A stretch of 64,000 nt of DNA. Origin: Ruminococcus sp. XPD3002 (GTDB taxonomy: Bacteria; Bacillota; Clostridia; Oscillospirales; Ruminococcaceae). Both the position numbers and the translations under genes were made by a program. The DNA lies in assembly GCA_900119535.1 (NCBI GenBank), contig FPJT01000018.1:1491-65490 (forward strand). The letters run 5' to 3'. The notes under the pieces are model-generated. The model did no database searches. It worked only from the letters and a program-made list of their open reading frames with translations, and was not told the DNA's origin. Of this stretch, positions 9,837 through 18,077 are shown piece after piece. Each line of letters opens with the position of its first letter. Positions within the stretch are counted from its first letter, which is position 1.

Positions 9837-10406
9837 TTACACATTTGCTTCTGTATTGATTTTTTCATTCGTATCTTCAAGGATAGCTTTCCTGAGTTCA
9901 ACAAGCCATTCCGAAAAAGCAACCGTGTCAAATGCGTAGGTCTTGTTCAGCTCAAATTCATTCTCCGACCACGTATTGAGTGGAGATTCATTATGCTGTA
10001 TCAGCGCTTCAAGCTTATCAAGTGCCTTGTATATTTTAGCCTCTTTGGTTTTCTGCGCATCCATTTCACTGTATAATGCCAAAAGGTCCTTTGACAGTTC
10101 GGCAGGCATTGCACTTATCCATTGCCGCAGAAGTGAATCTTCGGTCTGTCGGTCGGAATCTGTTTTATTAAAAGTCGGGATATCACCCGTGAAACACTCT
10201 CCGAGATCATGTATCAGGCACATATTTACGACCTTGTTCATGTCAGCATCAGGGAAAACGTTCCTGAGCAATAATGCCATGAGGGATACTCTCCAGCTAT
10301 GCTCTGCCACACTTTCTGTCCTGCCTTTTGTTGTGGTACAATGTCTCGGTGTATCTTTCAGCCTTTCAGCAATATGCAGTATATTCAAATACTCACGCAC
10401 ATCCAT
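9837..10406 (-). CDS. HD-domain hydrolase, YfbR/HDDC2-like (probable 5'-nucleotidase)
   Basis: 189 residues from ATG at 10406, which has GGAGG just upstream; a TTG at 10427 is a less likely start. Metal-binding HD motifs are visible: R-x-ESVAEHSWRVSLMA near residue 30-45 and LIHDLGE near residue 68, with a later conserved Asp region around TYAFDTVAFSEW. This arrangement fits the YfbR/HDDC2 group, which dephosphorylates deoxynucleoside 5'-monophosphates in a metal-dependent way; the substrate here is inferred. The gene is alone, with its own consensus promoter (10443-10471). Confidence 0.8.
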   Translation of the reverse strand: MDVREYLNILHIAERLKDTPRHCTTTKGRTESVAEHSWRVSLMALLLRNVFPDADMNKVVNMCLIHDLGECFTGDIPTFNKTDSDRQTEDSLLRQWISAMPAELSKDLLALYSEMDAQKTKEAKIYKALDKLEALIQHNESPLNTWSENEFELNKTYAFDTVAFSEWLVELRKAILEDTNEKINTEANV

Positions 10407-10442
10407 ATGACCTCCCCTTTCAATCAAAATATATCGTCAGCA

Positions 10443-10471
10443 ATTATAGCATAACAACACCATAATGTCAA
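10443..10471 (-). promoter_or_regulatory. Sigma-A promoter of the HD hydrolase gene
   Basis: TTGACA (10466-10471) and TATAAT (10443-10448) on the minus strand, 17 nt apart. It begins directly after the T-run of the clpB terminator. Confidence 0.85.
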
Positions 10472-10472
10472 C

Positions 10473-10519
10473 AAAAAAAGCCACAGCACTTCCGACTTTA
10501 CATCGGAAGCACTATGGCT
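10473..10519 (-). terminator. Intrinsic terminator of clpB
   Basis: A 17-bp stem with a few G-U pairs (10479-10495 with 10503-10519) around a 7-nt loop, followed on the minus strand by seven T residues. Confidence 0.9.
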
Positions 10520-10573
10520 CAGCTCATTCTATATCAGCACCGTGATCGGACATCAGTACACATTCCGTGTATC

Positions 10574-13171
10574 TTAATCCGCCACAAGCTCGCCGTTCTC
10601 ATCAAGGTCTATATCAATAGTATCCCCTGCCGAGAGATTTCCGCCGATTATACGTTTAGCCGCAAGAGTCTCGACCTTGCGCTGTATGAATCTTCTCAGC
10701 GGTCTTGCACCGAAGTTCGGATCATAGCCGCAGTCAACGATATAGTTCTTTGCAGCATCCGAAACATTTATACGTATGTGCTTATCGTCCAGACGCTTCT
10801 GAAGATCCGCAAGCATGAGGTCAACGATACTCATTATCTCGGTCTTTGTAAGAGGTTTATAGAAGATTATCTCATCGAGACGGTTAAGGAACTCCGGTCT
10901 GAACTGCGTTTTAAGAAGACTGTCGACCTTCGCCCTTGCATCCTCTGTTATCTCGCCGTTTGCGTCGATACCTTCCAGTATATAAGGCGAACCGAGGTTG
11001 GATGTCAGTATTATAATAGTATTCTTGAAATCGACTGTACGTCCCTGAGAGTCCGTTATACGTCCGTCATCCAGAACCTGAAGAAGGATGTTGAACACAT
11101 CGGGATGAGCCTTCTCTATCTCATCGAAGAGTACTACCGAGTAAGGCTTGCGGCGTACCGCCTCTGTAAGCTGACCGCCTTCATCGTAACCGACGTATCC
11201 GGGAGGCGCTCCTATAAGACGGCTCACGCTGAATTTCTCCATATACTCACTCATATCGATACGGATGATATTGCGTTCATCGTCGAACAGTATCTCCGAA
11301 AGAGCCTTTGCAAGCTCGGTCTTACCTACGCCTGTAGGACCTAAGAAAAGGAATGAACCTATAGGTCTGTCGGGAGCCTGTATGCCTGCCCTTGAACGGA
11401 GTATCGCCTCACTGACCTTTGTTACAGCCTCGTCCTGACCGATAACTCTCTTGTGAAGCAGGGATTCAAGTCCCAGTATCTTTTCCTTTTCGCCTTCCAT
11501 AAGCTTGGAAACAGGTATACCCGTCCAGCGGCATACTATCTTGGCTATCTCGTCCTCTGTTACTTTATCACGGAGCAGACGTTCGCCCTTAAGGTCCTCC
11601 TCTGCCTGATGTTCAAGGTCTTCCAGTTCCTTTTTGAGCTGCGGAAGCTTGCCGTATTTCAGCTCAGCCGCCTTGTTAAGGTCATACTCACGCTCTGCCT
11701 TTTCTATTTCGCCGTTCACCTGTTCTATCTCCTCACGAAGCTTCTGAACAGCGGATATATCATTCTTTTCGTTCTCCCACTTTGCCTTCATGCTGTTGAA
11801 TTTCTCACGCAGCTCGGCAAGTTCCTTCTGTATCTCTTCAAGGTGCTCCTGCGAGATAGAGTCGCTTTCCTTTTTAAGGGCAGCTTCCTCTATTTCAAGC
11901 TGAACTATCTTACGTGAGATAACATCCAGCTCGGTAGGCATAGAGTCCATTTCCGTGCGGATAGTTGCACATGCTTCATCTATAAGGTCAATAGCCTTAT
12001 CAGGGAGGAAACGGTCCGTAATGTACCTGTTGGAGAGCACTGCTGCGGAGATAAGTGCATTATCGTGTATCTTTACGCCGTGGAACACCTCGTAGCGTTC
12101 TTTGAGTCCTCTGAGGATGGATATAGTGTCCTCAACAGAAGGCTCATCGACCATAACAGGCTGGAAACGTCTTTCAAGCGCAGGATCCTTCTCGATGTAC
12201 TGACGGTACTCGTTGAGTGTGGTAGCTCCGATACAATGGAGTTCGCCCCTCGCAAGCATAGGCTTAAGAAGATTGCCGGCATCCATAGCGCCGTCTGTCT
12301 TGCCTGCGCCGACTATAGTGTGAAGCTCATCAATAAAGAGAAGTATCTGACCGTTGCTGTTCTTTATCTCGTTAAGCACAGCTTTAAGACGCTCCTCGAA
12401 TTCGCCCCTGTACTTTGCACCTGCCACAAGTGCGCCCATATCCAGCGAGAATACTTTGCGGTCCTTAAGACTGTCGGGGACATCTCCTGCAACGATACGA
12501 AGTGCAAGTCCCTCAGCGATAGCAGTCTTTCCGACACCGGGCTCACCGATAAGGACAGGGTTGTTCTTTGTTTTACGCGATAGTATGCGGATAACGTTTC
12601 GTATTTCGCTGTCACGTCCGATAACAGGATCAAGCTTATTGCGTCTTGCAAGTCCCACAAGCTCCTGACCGTACTTGGTAAGCACATCATAGGTATCCTC
12701 AGGGTTCTCGCTTGTGACACGGGTATTTCCTCTTACGGACATAAGTGCGCTGAGGAAGCTGTCCCTTGTAATATTGAAGGTCCTGAGAAGCGAAGCAACG
12801 TCATTGTTCTTGCAGTCGATAAGTGCAAGCATGATATGTTCAACGGAAACGAACTCGTCCTTCATATTGCCTGCAATATCCTCTGCGGAGGTAAGAACTC
12901 TGTCACCCTCTGCGGATATACCTATATTGCTGCTTCTGCCGCTGCCTGTGATCTTCGGCAGTCCGCCTATCTTCTTATCCACCTCGCCCTCGAAGATATC
13001 CGCATCAACGTTCATTCTTCTGAGAAGCTGTGGGATAAGACCATTTTCCTGTTTGAGAAGTCCCGCAAGAAGATGCACAGGCTCTATCACGTTATTGGAC
13101 TGCATAACAGCAATACTCTGTGCCTTTCTTACAGCGTCTATGGACTTCTGAGTGTATTTCTCTGCATTCAT
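10574..13171 (-). CDS. clpB: ATP-dependent disaggregase ClpB
   Basis: 865 residues, the usual length for ClpB. The order is: Clp N domain (1-150), first AAA+ module with Walker [11 protein letters not shown] and Walker [15 protein letters not shown], coiled-coil middle domain (about 400-520, rich in Glu/Lys/Leu), second AAA+ module with [14 protein letters not shown] and [14 protein letters not shown], and a C-terminal small domain. It unfolds aggregated proteins together with DnaK. ATG at 13171 follows AGGAGGG. No CIRCE or CtsR-like box was seen in the 51-bp gap upstream, where a ribbon-helix-helix gene lies in the same direction, so clpB is probably transcribed from that gene's promoter. 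Confidence 0.97.
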   Translation of the reverse strand: MNAEKYTQKSIDAVRKAQSIAVMQSNNVIEPVHLLAGLLKQENGLIPQLLRRMNVDADIFEGEVDKKIGGLPKITGSGRSSNIGISAEGDRVLTSAEDIAGNMKDEFVSVEHIMLALIDCKNNDVASLLRTFNITRDSFLSALMSVRGNTRVTSENPEDTYDVLTKYGQELVGLARRNKLDPVIGRDSEIRNVIRILSRKTKNNPVLIGEPGVGKTAIAEGLALRIVAGDVPDSLKDRKVFSLDMGALVAGAKYRGEFEERLKAVLNEIKNSNGQILLFIDELHTIVGAGKTDGAMDAGNLLKPMLARGELHCIGATTLNEYRQYIEKDPALERRFQPVMVDEPSVEDTISILRGLKERYEVFHGVKIHDNALISAAVLSNRYITDRFLPDKAIDLIDEACATIRTEMDSMPTELDVISRKIVQLEIEEAALKKESDSISQEHLEEIQKELAELREKFNSMKAKWENEKNDISAVQKLREEIEQVNGEIEKAEREYDLNKAAELKYGKLPQLKKELEDLEHQAEEDLKGERLLRDKVTEDEIAKIVCRWTGIPVSKLMEGEKEKILGLESLLHKRVIGQDEAVTKVSEAILRSRAGIQAPDRPIGSFLFLGPTGVGKTELAKALSEILFDDERNIIRIDMSEYMEKFSVSRLIGAPPGYVGYDEGGQLTEAVRRKPYSVVLFDEIEKAHPDVFNILLQVLDDGRITDSQGRTVDFKNTIIILTSNLGSPYILEGIDANGEITEDARAKVDSLLKTQFRPEFLNRLDEIIFYKPLTKTEIMSIVDLMLADLQKRLDDKHIRINVSDAAKNYIVDCGYDPNFGARPLRRFIQRKVETLAAKRIIGGNLSAGDTIDIDLDENGELVAD

Positions 13172-13222
13172 ATTATTTCCCTCCTGTAACTTTCACTTTT
13201 ATCCTTGACATTCATAACTTTG

Positions 13223-13867
13223 CTATAAAATGTACCTCTGAAGCATATCCTCATATGCCGTTTCAAACTGTCCTATGACTTCACGGAAGTGTTCAGGCGC
13301 TGCAAAATAGGTTTTTACAGCTCTGTCAAGGTCGGTAAGATACTCACCTATCGCCTCGCCCGTTTCCTCGTCGTTCATTGTGTGGGAATTGATGAGCTTT
13401 CTCGTGAAGCTGCCTGCGTCAAGCTTGCAGGCGTAGTTATCAAAGCCTTTTTTCTTCAACAGCGTGGATTCAAGCTTTATACGATAGGCAAAAAAGCTGT
13501 TGAACATCGAGATAAGATCGGGATTCTGAGTTCTTATCTGAACCCTCACCGTACCGATGTAATCCGCAGGCACTCTTTCAAGCTCCACTTTATAATTGAT
13601 CGTGGGACGATATTTATACTGCAAGGCAGTACGCATCGTCATAAGCGAAGCGGAGCGCTGCTGTTGTATCTGGAAGCTGCTGCTGATAAGTTCCGAGACT
13701 GAGTCGAATATTTCTCTCATCCTCATTTCAGGTGTAACGCAGGAAAGGCGTTCAGCCAGTATCTGATTTATGAGGTTGGAGCGGCTCGTACCGAGTCGGT
13801 AAGCCTCCGCATCAACTGCACGGATAACATCGTCCATAAGCACAAGGCTATAAACGCTTTTCTTCAT
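13223..13867 (-). CDS. Ribbon-helix-helix (CopG-like) DNA-binding protein, function unknown
   Basis: 214 residues from ATG at 13867, preceded by AGAGGTG; upstream in-frame codons lack a good ribosome site. Residues about 3-50 have the ribbon-helix-helix pattern: a short hydrophobic strand (SVYSLVLMDDVIRAVD) then two helices with RLGTSRSNLINQILAERL. The remaining 160 residues have no domain I recognise; they include a predicted strand pair (KVELERVPADYIGTVRVQIR) and a C-terminal helical part. The gene is 51 bp upstream of clpB on the same strand and has a consensus promoter, so it may regulate itself and clpB; that is inference. Confidence 0.75.
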   Translation of the reverse strand: MKKSVYSLVLMDDVIRAVDAEAYRLGTSRSNLINQILAERLSCVTPEMRMREIFDSVSELISSSFQIQQQRSASLMTMRTALQYKYRPTINYKVELERVPADYIGTVRVQIRTQNPDLISMFNSFFAYRIKLESTLLKKKGFDNYACKLDAGSFTRKLINSHTMNDEETGEAIGEYLTDLDRAVKTYFAAPEHFREVIGQFETAYEDMLQRYIL

Positions 13868-13889
13868 TTTCATCACCTCTGTTATATAT

Positions 13890-13918
13890 ACTATATCACT
13901 CATTATAGAATTTGTCAA
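13890..13918 (-). promoter_or_regulatory. Sigma-A promoter of the RHH-clpB unit
   Basis: TTGACA (13913-13918) and TATAGT (13890-13895) on the minus strand with a 17-nt spacer. The segment around the -10 box (GATATAGTATATATAAC) is near-palindromic and is a plausible binding site for the RHH protein made from this transcript. Confidence 0.75.
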
Positions 13919-13957
13919 GCGAGTTATATAATCTTTCACACAATTTTCACATTGCAT

Positions 13958-13989
13958 AAAAAATGCCTGCACGTATTATGTGTACAGGC
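13958..13989 (-). terminator. Second intrinsic terminator upstream of the RHH gene
   Basis: An 8-bp stem (13965-13972 with 13982-13989) followed by A-TTTTTT on the minus strand. It backs up the terminator of the small RNA at 14020 and insulates the RHH promoter from upstream transcription. Confidence 0.65.
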
Positions 13990-14019
13990 TGAAAAATGTT
14001 TTTTATCAGAAAAAAGGGT

Positions 14020-14273
14020 AAAAAAAAGCTTCCCTTACGGGAAGCGCATCGATCCATACGATTTTCATCGTTTAGCACTGAGGACCGAGCCACAGAAGAA
14101 TAAGTTAAAATAAGTTATTGAGAATAGAAAACATGAAAAAATTACAAATGAAAGGGATTAGTTTTTTTAATTACTAATTCTATTTCTATGGCGAGCAATT
14201 AAATTCATACCCAGTATCAAGCACATGAGAGGGGAGGGTACTTGATACTGAATACCAAATATCTTCAATTGCT
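14020..14273 (-). ncRNA. Candidate small regulatory RNA with C-rich hairpin loop
   Basis: No convincing reading frame lies here, but the minus strand has a full transcription unit: a promoter with TATAAT at 14280-14285, a predicted start near 14273, and a terminator at 14020-14045 (7-bp GCTTCCC/GGGAAGC stem, TTAC/GTAA loop, eight T). The roughly 250-nt RNA begins with a long hairpin closed by AGCAATT/AATTGCT; its core is a perfect 10-bp CAGTATCAAG/CTTGATACTG stem. The apical loop of about 19 nt contains CCCUCCCCUCU, which is complementary to purine-rich ribosome sites such as GGAGG. A second hairpin with a GAAA loop (ACGAU-GAAA-AUCGU) lies before the terminator. This is the build of Gram-positive sRNAs with exposed C-rich motifs. 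I do not recognise it as 6S, tmRNA, RNase P or SRP RNA. Confidence 0.65.
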
Positions 14274-14279
14274 GATATT

Positions 14280-14314
14280 ATTATATTGCAAATCTGTGAA
14301 TTAATCAATTCACA
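14280..14314 (-). promoter_or_regulatory. Promoter and palindromic operator of the candidate sRNA
   Basis: TTGATT (14303-14308) and TATAAT (14280-14285) are 17 nt apart on the minus strand. The -35 box lies inside a perfect inverted repeat TGTGAATT-4-AATTCACA at 14295-14314, so a bound dimer would cover it. Between here and 14500 the DNA is very AT-rich and I see no gene. Confidence 0.65.
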
Positions 14315-14500
14315 ATAGTGTACTCAACTGAACAAATATGTACTTTTCTCGATTTTTTCTTATTTTTTATCGTTAATTTTTTATGACTAAGTTTTATATA
14401 GTTATTTATTAACCATATTTCAAAATTTACCATGCGTTATCGCTATTTACAGCCTTTATACAAATAGTAACAGCAAGTTTTGATTATACAATTTGTTAGA

Positions 14501-14536
14501 AAAAGAAATTCCCACACTTTCAAAATGTGGGAATTT
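14501..14536 (-). terminator. Intrinsic terminator of the carbohydrate-binding lipoprotein gene
   Basis: An 11-bp stem AAATTCCCACA/TGTGGGAATTT (14506-14516 with 14526-14536) around a 9-nt loop, followed on the minus strand by CTTTTT. Confidence 0.85.
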
Positions 14537-14564
14537 GATTATTTTTAACATAATAAACTTAATA

Positions 14565-16061
14565 TCAGCTGAGTTTGAACACGTTCTGGCCTTCTGATAC
14601 AGTAAAATCTTCTGACGAATTACCGTTTATGCTTACGGAAAAACTTGCGCCGTCATGTATATCAGGTGAGAGCATCATGAGACAGTGGCTGTTGTTGTGC
14701 GGTACAAGTGAAGCATACACAGCGCCGTCCAGAATGAAATCCACGCTGCTGCCAGCCTCTATGATCGAAGACGAAGCATCAACTACTATGTAAGGTGTCG
14801 CATACGTAGTGGGAGCTGTTACCTGATTACCTGCGGCATATAACTCGCCGCCTGTGTAATTGAAGTCGCCCATTGCGTATACCGAGCTCTTCTCTTCCTT
14901 TGTGCCGCCGGACGCAAGAATACGTCCGCCGTTTATGTTGATAGTACCCTTACCCTTGGCATTGTCTCCGCCTTTGGACTTGATACCGTTTGTGCCGCCT
15001 TTGATATCGAAATCACCGCCGTTTATAGTGATGTCGTCATGAGCCATGATTCCCGATTTAATGGCATTGATAACATAATTGCCGCCCTCGATGATAAGAT
15101 CATCATCGCTTGATATACCGTGGGCATTTCCTGCATTGATCTCCAGTGAACCGCCTCCCTTGATGCGAAGTGTATCATTGGAGAAGATAACACCGTCATT
15201 AACTTTGTCCTTTGCGCTGTCGGAAAGTTTATTTGAACTTCCGTCCGCAAGCTCAACTGTGCATTTTTTGGCTTTCCTGATAAATACTGCCGGACCGTCT
15301 GTACAGGTCAGATCAACTCCGTCCAGAACTATTTTCACCTTTTCTTCGGTATCTGCTGCAACGATTATCTGTCCGTCGCTGCACGAACCCGTAAAGCGGT
15401 AATCTCCTGCTGAGGTTATAGTCACCTTGCTGCCTTCCACAGTGAAGTTCTCGCCTTTTCCGCTTGGAGAACCTCCGAGAGTTATCTCTGCTGTGTAGGT
15501 ATTTTCCTCCGTCTGCGGATCTCCGGACTGCTGACCGCCCTGCTGTTCATTTCCCGAACCGTCTGACTGTTCTCCTGATGAACTGCTTCCCGAGTTGCCC
15601 GAGCTTCCCGAGGAACCGCCTGAGGAGCTGTTACCCGAACTTCCCGACGAACCGCCCGAGGAGCTGTTACCTGAGCTTCCTGATGAACCGCCTGACGAGC
15701 TGTTACCTGAGCTTCCGGACGAACCTCCTGAGGAACTGTTACCCGAACTTCCCGACGAACCTCCCGAGGACTTGTTTCCGCTGTCTGATGACTTGCTGTC
15801 CTTGACGGCAGTTGTCTTTGTGTCAGACTTATCGGCAGCATCAGACGCTTCCGTAGTCTTCTTTGATTTTCTCTTTTTTGTGGTCTCAGGCTCTTTTTCA
15901 TCATCTGCGGGAGCAGTTTTTGCCGACTCTTTTTCTTCTGTTTCGGACGAAACTGCCGTATCACTGCCGCCCTTTTCCGACTCGTCCGCTTTTCCGCACG
16001 CTGAAGCGCAGGTAGCGATGAGAAGAGCTGCCGCTGCTGCAATGAACCTCTTTTTTTCCAT
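14565..16061 (-). CDS. Cthe_2159-like carbohydrate-binding lipoprotein
   Basis: 498 residues. The N-terminus (MEKKRFIAAAAALLIATCAS, then AC) is a lipoprotein-type signal with Cys at 18 and 22. Residues about 25-175 are an acidic Thr/Lys spacer followed by five 12-residue Gly/Ser repeats. The C-terminal 320 residues form a parallel beta-helix-like domain with repeated motifs (IVLDGVDLTCTDGPAVFI, SGIMAHDDITINGGDFDIKG, NGIKSKGG), matching the Cthe_2159 family whose founding member binds polysaccharides and calcium. ATG at 16061 has GGGGG upstream. It is the last gene after VTC and DUF4956 genes, a grouping known from Firmicutes. A surface-displayed binding protein is the likely role; the ligand is not evident. 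Confidence 0.85.
   Translation of the reverse strand: MEKKRFIAAAAALLIATCASACGKADESEKGGSDTAVSSETEEKESAKTAPADDEKEPETTKKRKSKKTTEASDAADKSDTKTTAVKDSKSSDSGNKSSGGSSGSSGNSSSGGSSGSSGNSSSGGSSGSSGNSSSGGSSGSSGNSSSGGSSGSSGNSGSSSSGEQSDGSGNEQQGGQQSGDPQTEENTYTAEITLGGSPSGKGENFTVEGSKVTITSAGDYRFTGSCSDGQIIVAADTEEKVKIVLDGVDLTCTDGPAVFIRKAKKCTVELADGSSNKLSDSAKDKVNDGVIFSNDTLRIKGGGSLEINAGNAHGISSDDDLIIEGGNYVINAIKSGIMAHDDITINGGDFDIKGGTNGIKSKGGDNAKGKGTININGGRILASGGTKEEKSSVYAMGDFNYTGGELYAAGNQVTAPTTYATPYIVVDASSSIIEAGSSVDFILDGAVYASLVPHNNSHCLMMLSPDIHDGASFSVSINGNSSEDFTVSEGQNVFKLS
15601..15780 (-). repeat. Five 36-bp tandem repeats encoding a Gly/Ser linker
   Basis: Units start at 15601, 15637, 15673, 15709 and 15745. Each encodes a 12-residue SSGGSSGSSGNS-type block; third-position differences show codon drift while the protein repeat is kept. 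It is a flexible spacer between membrane anchor and beta-helix domain. Confidence 0.9.
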
Positions 16062-16101
16062 AAGTAATACCCCCGATCATAAATTCCTCTATATATGGAA
16101 A

Positions 16102-16127
16102 TTGTCAGACCTGTGAAGATCTGACAA
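16102..16127 (-). other. Inverted repeat between DUF4956 and lipoprotein genes
   Basis: Perfect 8-bp arms TTGTCAGA/TCTGACAA enclose 10 nt in the 108-bp gap between the two genes. There is no T-run, so it is more likely an mRNA-processing or attenuation hairpin that uncouples expression of the lipoprotein than a terminator. Confidence 0.45.
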
Positions 16128-16169
16128 ATCCCATTGGGAGAGGTAAAAATCCAATAAACTTAACAAAGT

Positions 16170-16922
16170 TTAGCTTTCATATATCTTATCCTCGTACTTG
16201 AAGAATACGAGATTTATAGTCATATTTCCGTTTAATGCACGAAGCTCGTCGATGAATCTCTTCTGATCGATATCTTCGTTTACGTCAACTGCATAGATAA
16301 GCTCGAAAAGTGTACCGAAGTTTGTTGTCTTAACTCTTCTGAGCTTGTGGAAGTTTGTATACCTGTTGAGTACAGGCTCGAAAACGCCCTGATAATCGAG
16401 GTTTTCGGGAATAGTGATCTTAAGTGTCATATGTCTTGATTTGCTTCCGCCGAAGTTGATCTCAGCAAGAGCAAACATAACGATTCCGAGGATGATGAAG
16501 AATACTATTGCGAATCCTACATATCCGATTCCGCAGGCAGTACCTGTAGCCATTGCGAAGAAGATATATGCGATATCCTTCGGATCACCAGCAACGCTTC
16601 TGAAACGTACCAGTGTAAACGCACCTGCAAGGCTGAGCGCACCTGCCGTTGTATTGATAAGAAGCAGTATAAGAGCAACTATTGTGGGGAGCATTATCAT
16701 TGTAAGTACATAGCTCTGTGAATAGCCCTCTTTGCGGTGGGTTATCATGTAAATGATGCTGATGAGTACGCCGAGGATAAGTGCGGCGCCGACGCAGAGG
16801 AAGAACTCCCCTGCTGATATTGTTGCGAGAGTGGCTACTGAGTTATTAGTAAATATATCTGCCGAGTCGCCGTTCTCATAATACTTCGATAAGACATTTC
16901 CGAAAAAACCGTGTTCAAACAT
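16170..16922 (-). CDS. DUF4956 membrane protein
   Basis: 250 residues. Four membrane segments are visible at about residues 32-57, 72-95, 97-115 and 122-158; a conserved loop reads LVRFRSVAGDPKDIAYIFFA, typical of DUF4956. The last 90 residues form a soluble domain (LKITIPENLDYQGVFEPVLN ... TINLVFFKYEDKIYE) with the alternating pattern of a small ferredoxin-like fold. The ATG at 16922 is one base past the VTC stop codon, so the two are translationally linked. DUF4956 genes are regularly next to VTC genes; here I infer it provides the membrane part of that system. Confidence 0.9.
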   Translation of the reverse strand: MFEHGFFGNVLSKYYENGDSADIFTNNSVATLATISAGEFFLCVGAALILGVLISIIYMITHRKEGYSQSYVLTMIMLPTIVALILLLINTTAGALSLAGAFTLVRFRSVAGDPKDIAYIFFAMATGTACGIGYVGFAIVFFIILGIVMFALAEINFGGSKSRHMTLKITIPENLDYQGVFEPVLNRYTNFHKLRRVKTTNFGTLFELIYAVDVNEDIDQKRFIDELRALNGNMTINLVFFKYEDKIYES

Positions 16923-16923
16923 T

Positions 16924-17724
16924 TCAAACGCTCCTGTTCATAAAGATATTATTGTTGTTCACCATAGAAATACCCGATACATAGATCCTTCTCCCGCTTT
17001 TCTGAGCAACCTGATCTCTTATGTAATTGGTATAAGCTTTACCGTACTTTGAGAAGCTGGTCTTATAGATCTTCAGCTCTGAAAGTTTATCGATAAGCCA
17101 ATCGGGCATCGAGTCTGAAACCTTTATCTCCATGAGTCGCTGGTCAGCGCCGATAATGTAATTGCCGTAGCTCTCGTAGTCAAGTCCGAGGTCATAGCGG
17201 CGTTCTGTGATCTTTCTGTCGAAAGTAAGTCTGAAATCGCTGTTGTCTTTTCCGAAGAAAGCCTCACGCTGATAGCTGATATACTGCTTCGGAGCAACAG
17301 GATAATTATTCAGGAAAACATCCAGTTCGCGGAAAACCTGCTCTGTGATATACTTGGTAGCTTCAGGCTTTCTGCGTGTAGCGAAATACTCGTCTGATTC
17401 AGCAAGAGTCATTGAAACTCTGCGTTTGGTTACTATTCCGCCTATTTTCTTCTTGATCTCAAGGAATACGAGAGAATCGGGCTGAGCCGGTGAATAGTAA
17501 CTGCGTAGTCTGATCTTTTCTTTATAGTATGGTTTAGAAAGAGATTCGCGGATAAGAAAATCGTCGGGAGTGTCATAATATATATTGTATATACCGTACT
17601 CTTTGCCTCCGATACAATACTTATCGGGATTCATATACTGAGGGATTGCTTCCATCAGACCTTCATACTGATCCATACTAAGGAGGAACTTGATTTCTTT
17701 TCTTGCAAACGTATTAATAGCCAT
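16924..17724 (-). CDS. VTC-domain protein, polyphosphate polymerase family
   Basis: 266 residues from ATG at 17724; an earlier in-frame ATG at 17775 would add a basic leader absent from the family. The protein has the triphosphate-tunnel residues of VTC proteins: R8-K-E10 at the start, YYDTPDD (49-55), K-x-R72-x-R74, LE89IKKK, KRR (100-102), MEIKVSD and KTSFSKYGKAY near the end. In yeast Vtc4 such residues polymerise phosphate from ATP and pass it through a membrane channel. This protein lacks membrane segments, unlike Vtc4; the next gene, DUF4956, supplies them. Polyphosphate synthesis is the family function; it is not proven for bacterial members like this one. Confidence 0.85.
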   Translation of the reverse strand: MAINTFARKEIKFLLSMDQYEGLMEAIPQYMNPDKYCIGGKEYGIYNIYYDTPDDFLIRESLSKPYYKEKIRLRSYYSPAQPDSLVFLEIKKKIGGIVTKRRVSMTLAESDEYFATRRKPEATKYITEQVFRELDVFLNNYPVAPKQYISYQREAFFGKDNSDFRLTFDRKITERRYDLGLDYESYGNYIIGADQRLMEIKVSDSMPDWLIDKLSELKIYKTSFSKYGKAYTNYIRDQVAQKSGRRIYVSGISMVNNNNIFMNRSV

Positions 17725-17783
17725 ACATTTCCGCTCACGGCACCGCCGCTGCGGTCTCAACTCCTTTCGTATCATCTGATGTA

Positions 17784-17816
17784 ATTATACGGTTTTTATC
17801 TTAAAATAATCTTAAA
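17784..17816 (-). promoter_or_regulatory. Promoter of the VTC operon with direct-repeat activator site
   Basis: A TATAAT box (17784-17789, minus strand) has no good -35 box. At the expected -35 position lies a direct repeat, TTTAAGAT twice with an 11-bp period (17809-17816 and 17798-17805). This is the layout of OmpR/PhoB-family activator sites that replace a weak -35. A phosphate-responsive regulator would make sense for a polyphosphate gene but is inferred. The rest of 17817-18024 is AT-rich with no gene I can support. Confidence 0.55.
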
Positions 17817-18024
17817 GAAGATGCCGAAAAGTGTTCATAAATTGCTATCTTAATTAAACATTGGTGAAAAAGTGCGGTCTTTTTGGTCACATTTGCTTTT
17901 ATAAGTCAACCAAAAAGCGGTAAAAAAAGTAATCATTCTACGTTTCCCTACATATTTATAATAGCACCCATATACGAAAATGTCAATAAATCGCATAAAA
18001 GTGAGCAAAAAATGGAGAAAAAGC

Positions 18025-18056
18025 AAAAATTGACCGCTGTACGAATACAGCGGTCA
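18025..18056 (-). terminator. Intrinsic terminator of the pilin-like gene
   Basis: A perfect 11-bp stem (18031-18041 with 18046-18056) capped on the minus strand by the very stable UUCG tetraloop and followed by ATTTTTG. Confidence 0.9.
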
Positions 18057-18077
18057 GATCGGTCGCAATTTTTAACT

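Noticed and set aside
10514..11344. Plus-strand open frame of 276 codons
   Set aside because: Antisense shadow of clpB; product is not protein-like in composition.
14020..14273. 6S RNA, tmRNA, SRP RNA or RNase P RNA
   Set aside because: None of the conserved cores I know is present; left as an unassigned small RNA.
14295..14314. CRP/FNR-type site
   Set aside because: The half-sites TGTGA/TCACA are 10 nt apart, not 6, so it does not fit CRP.
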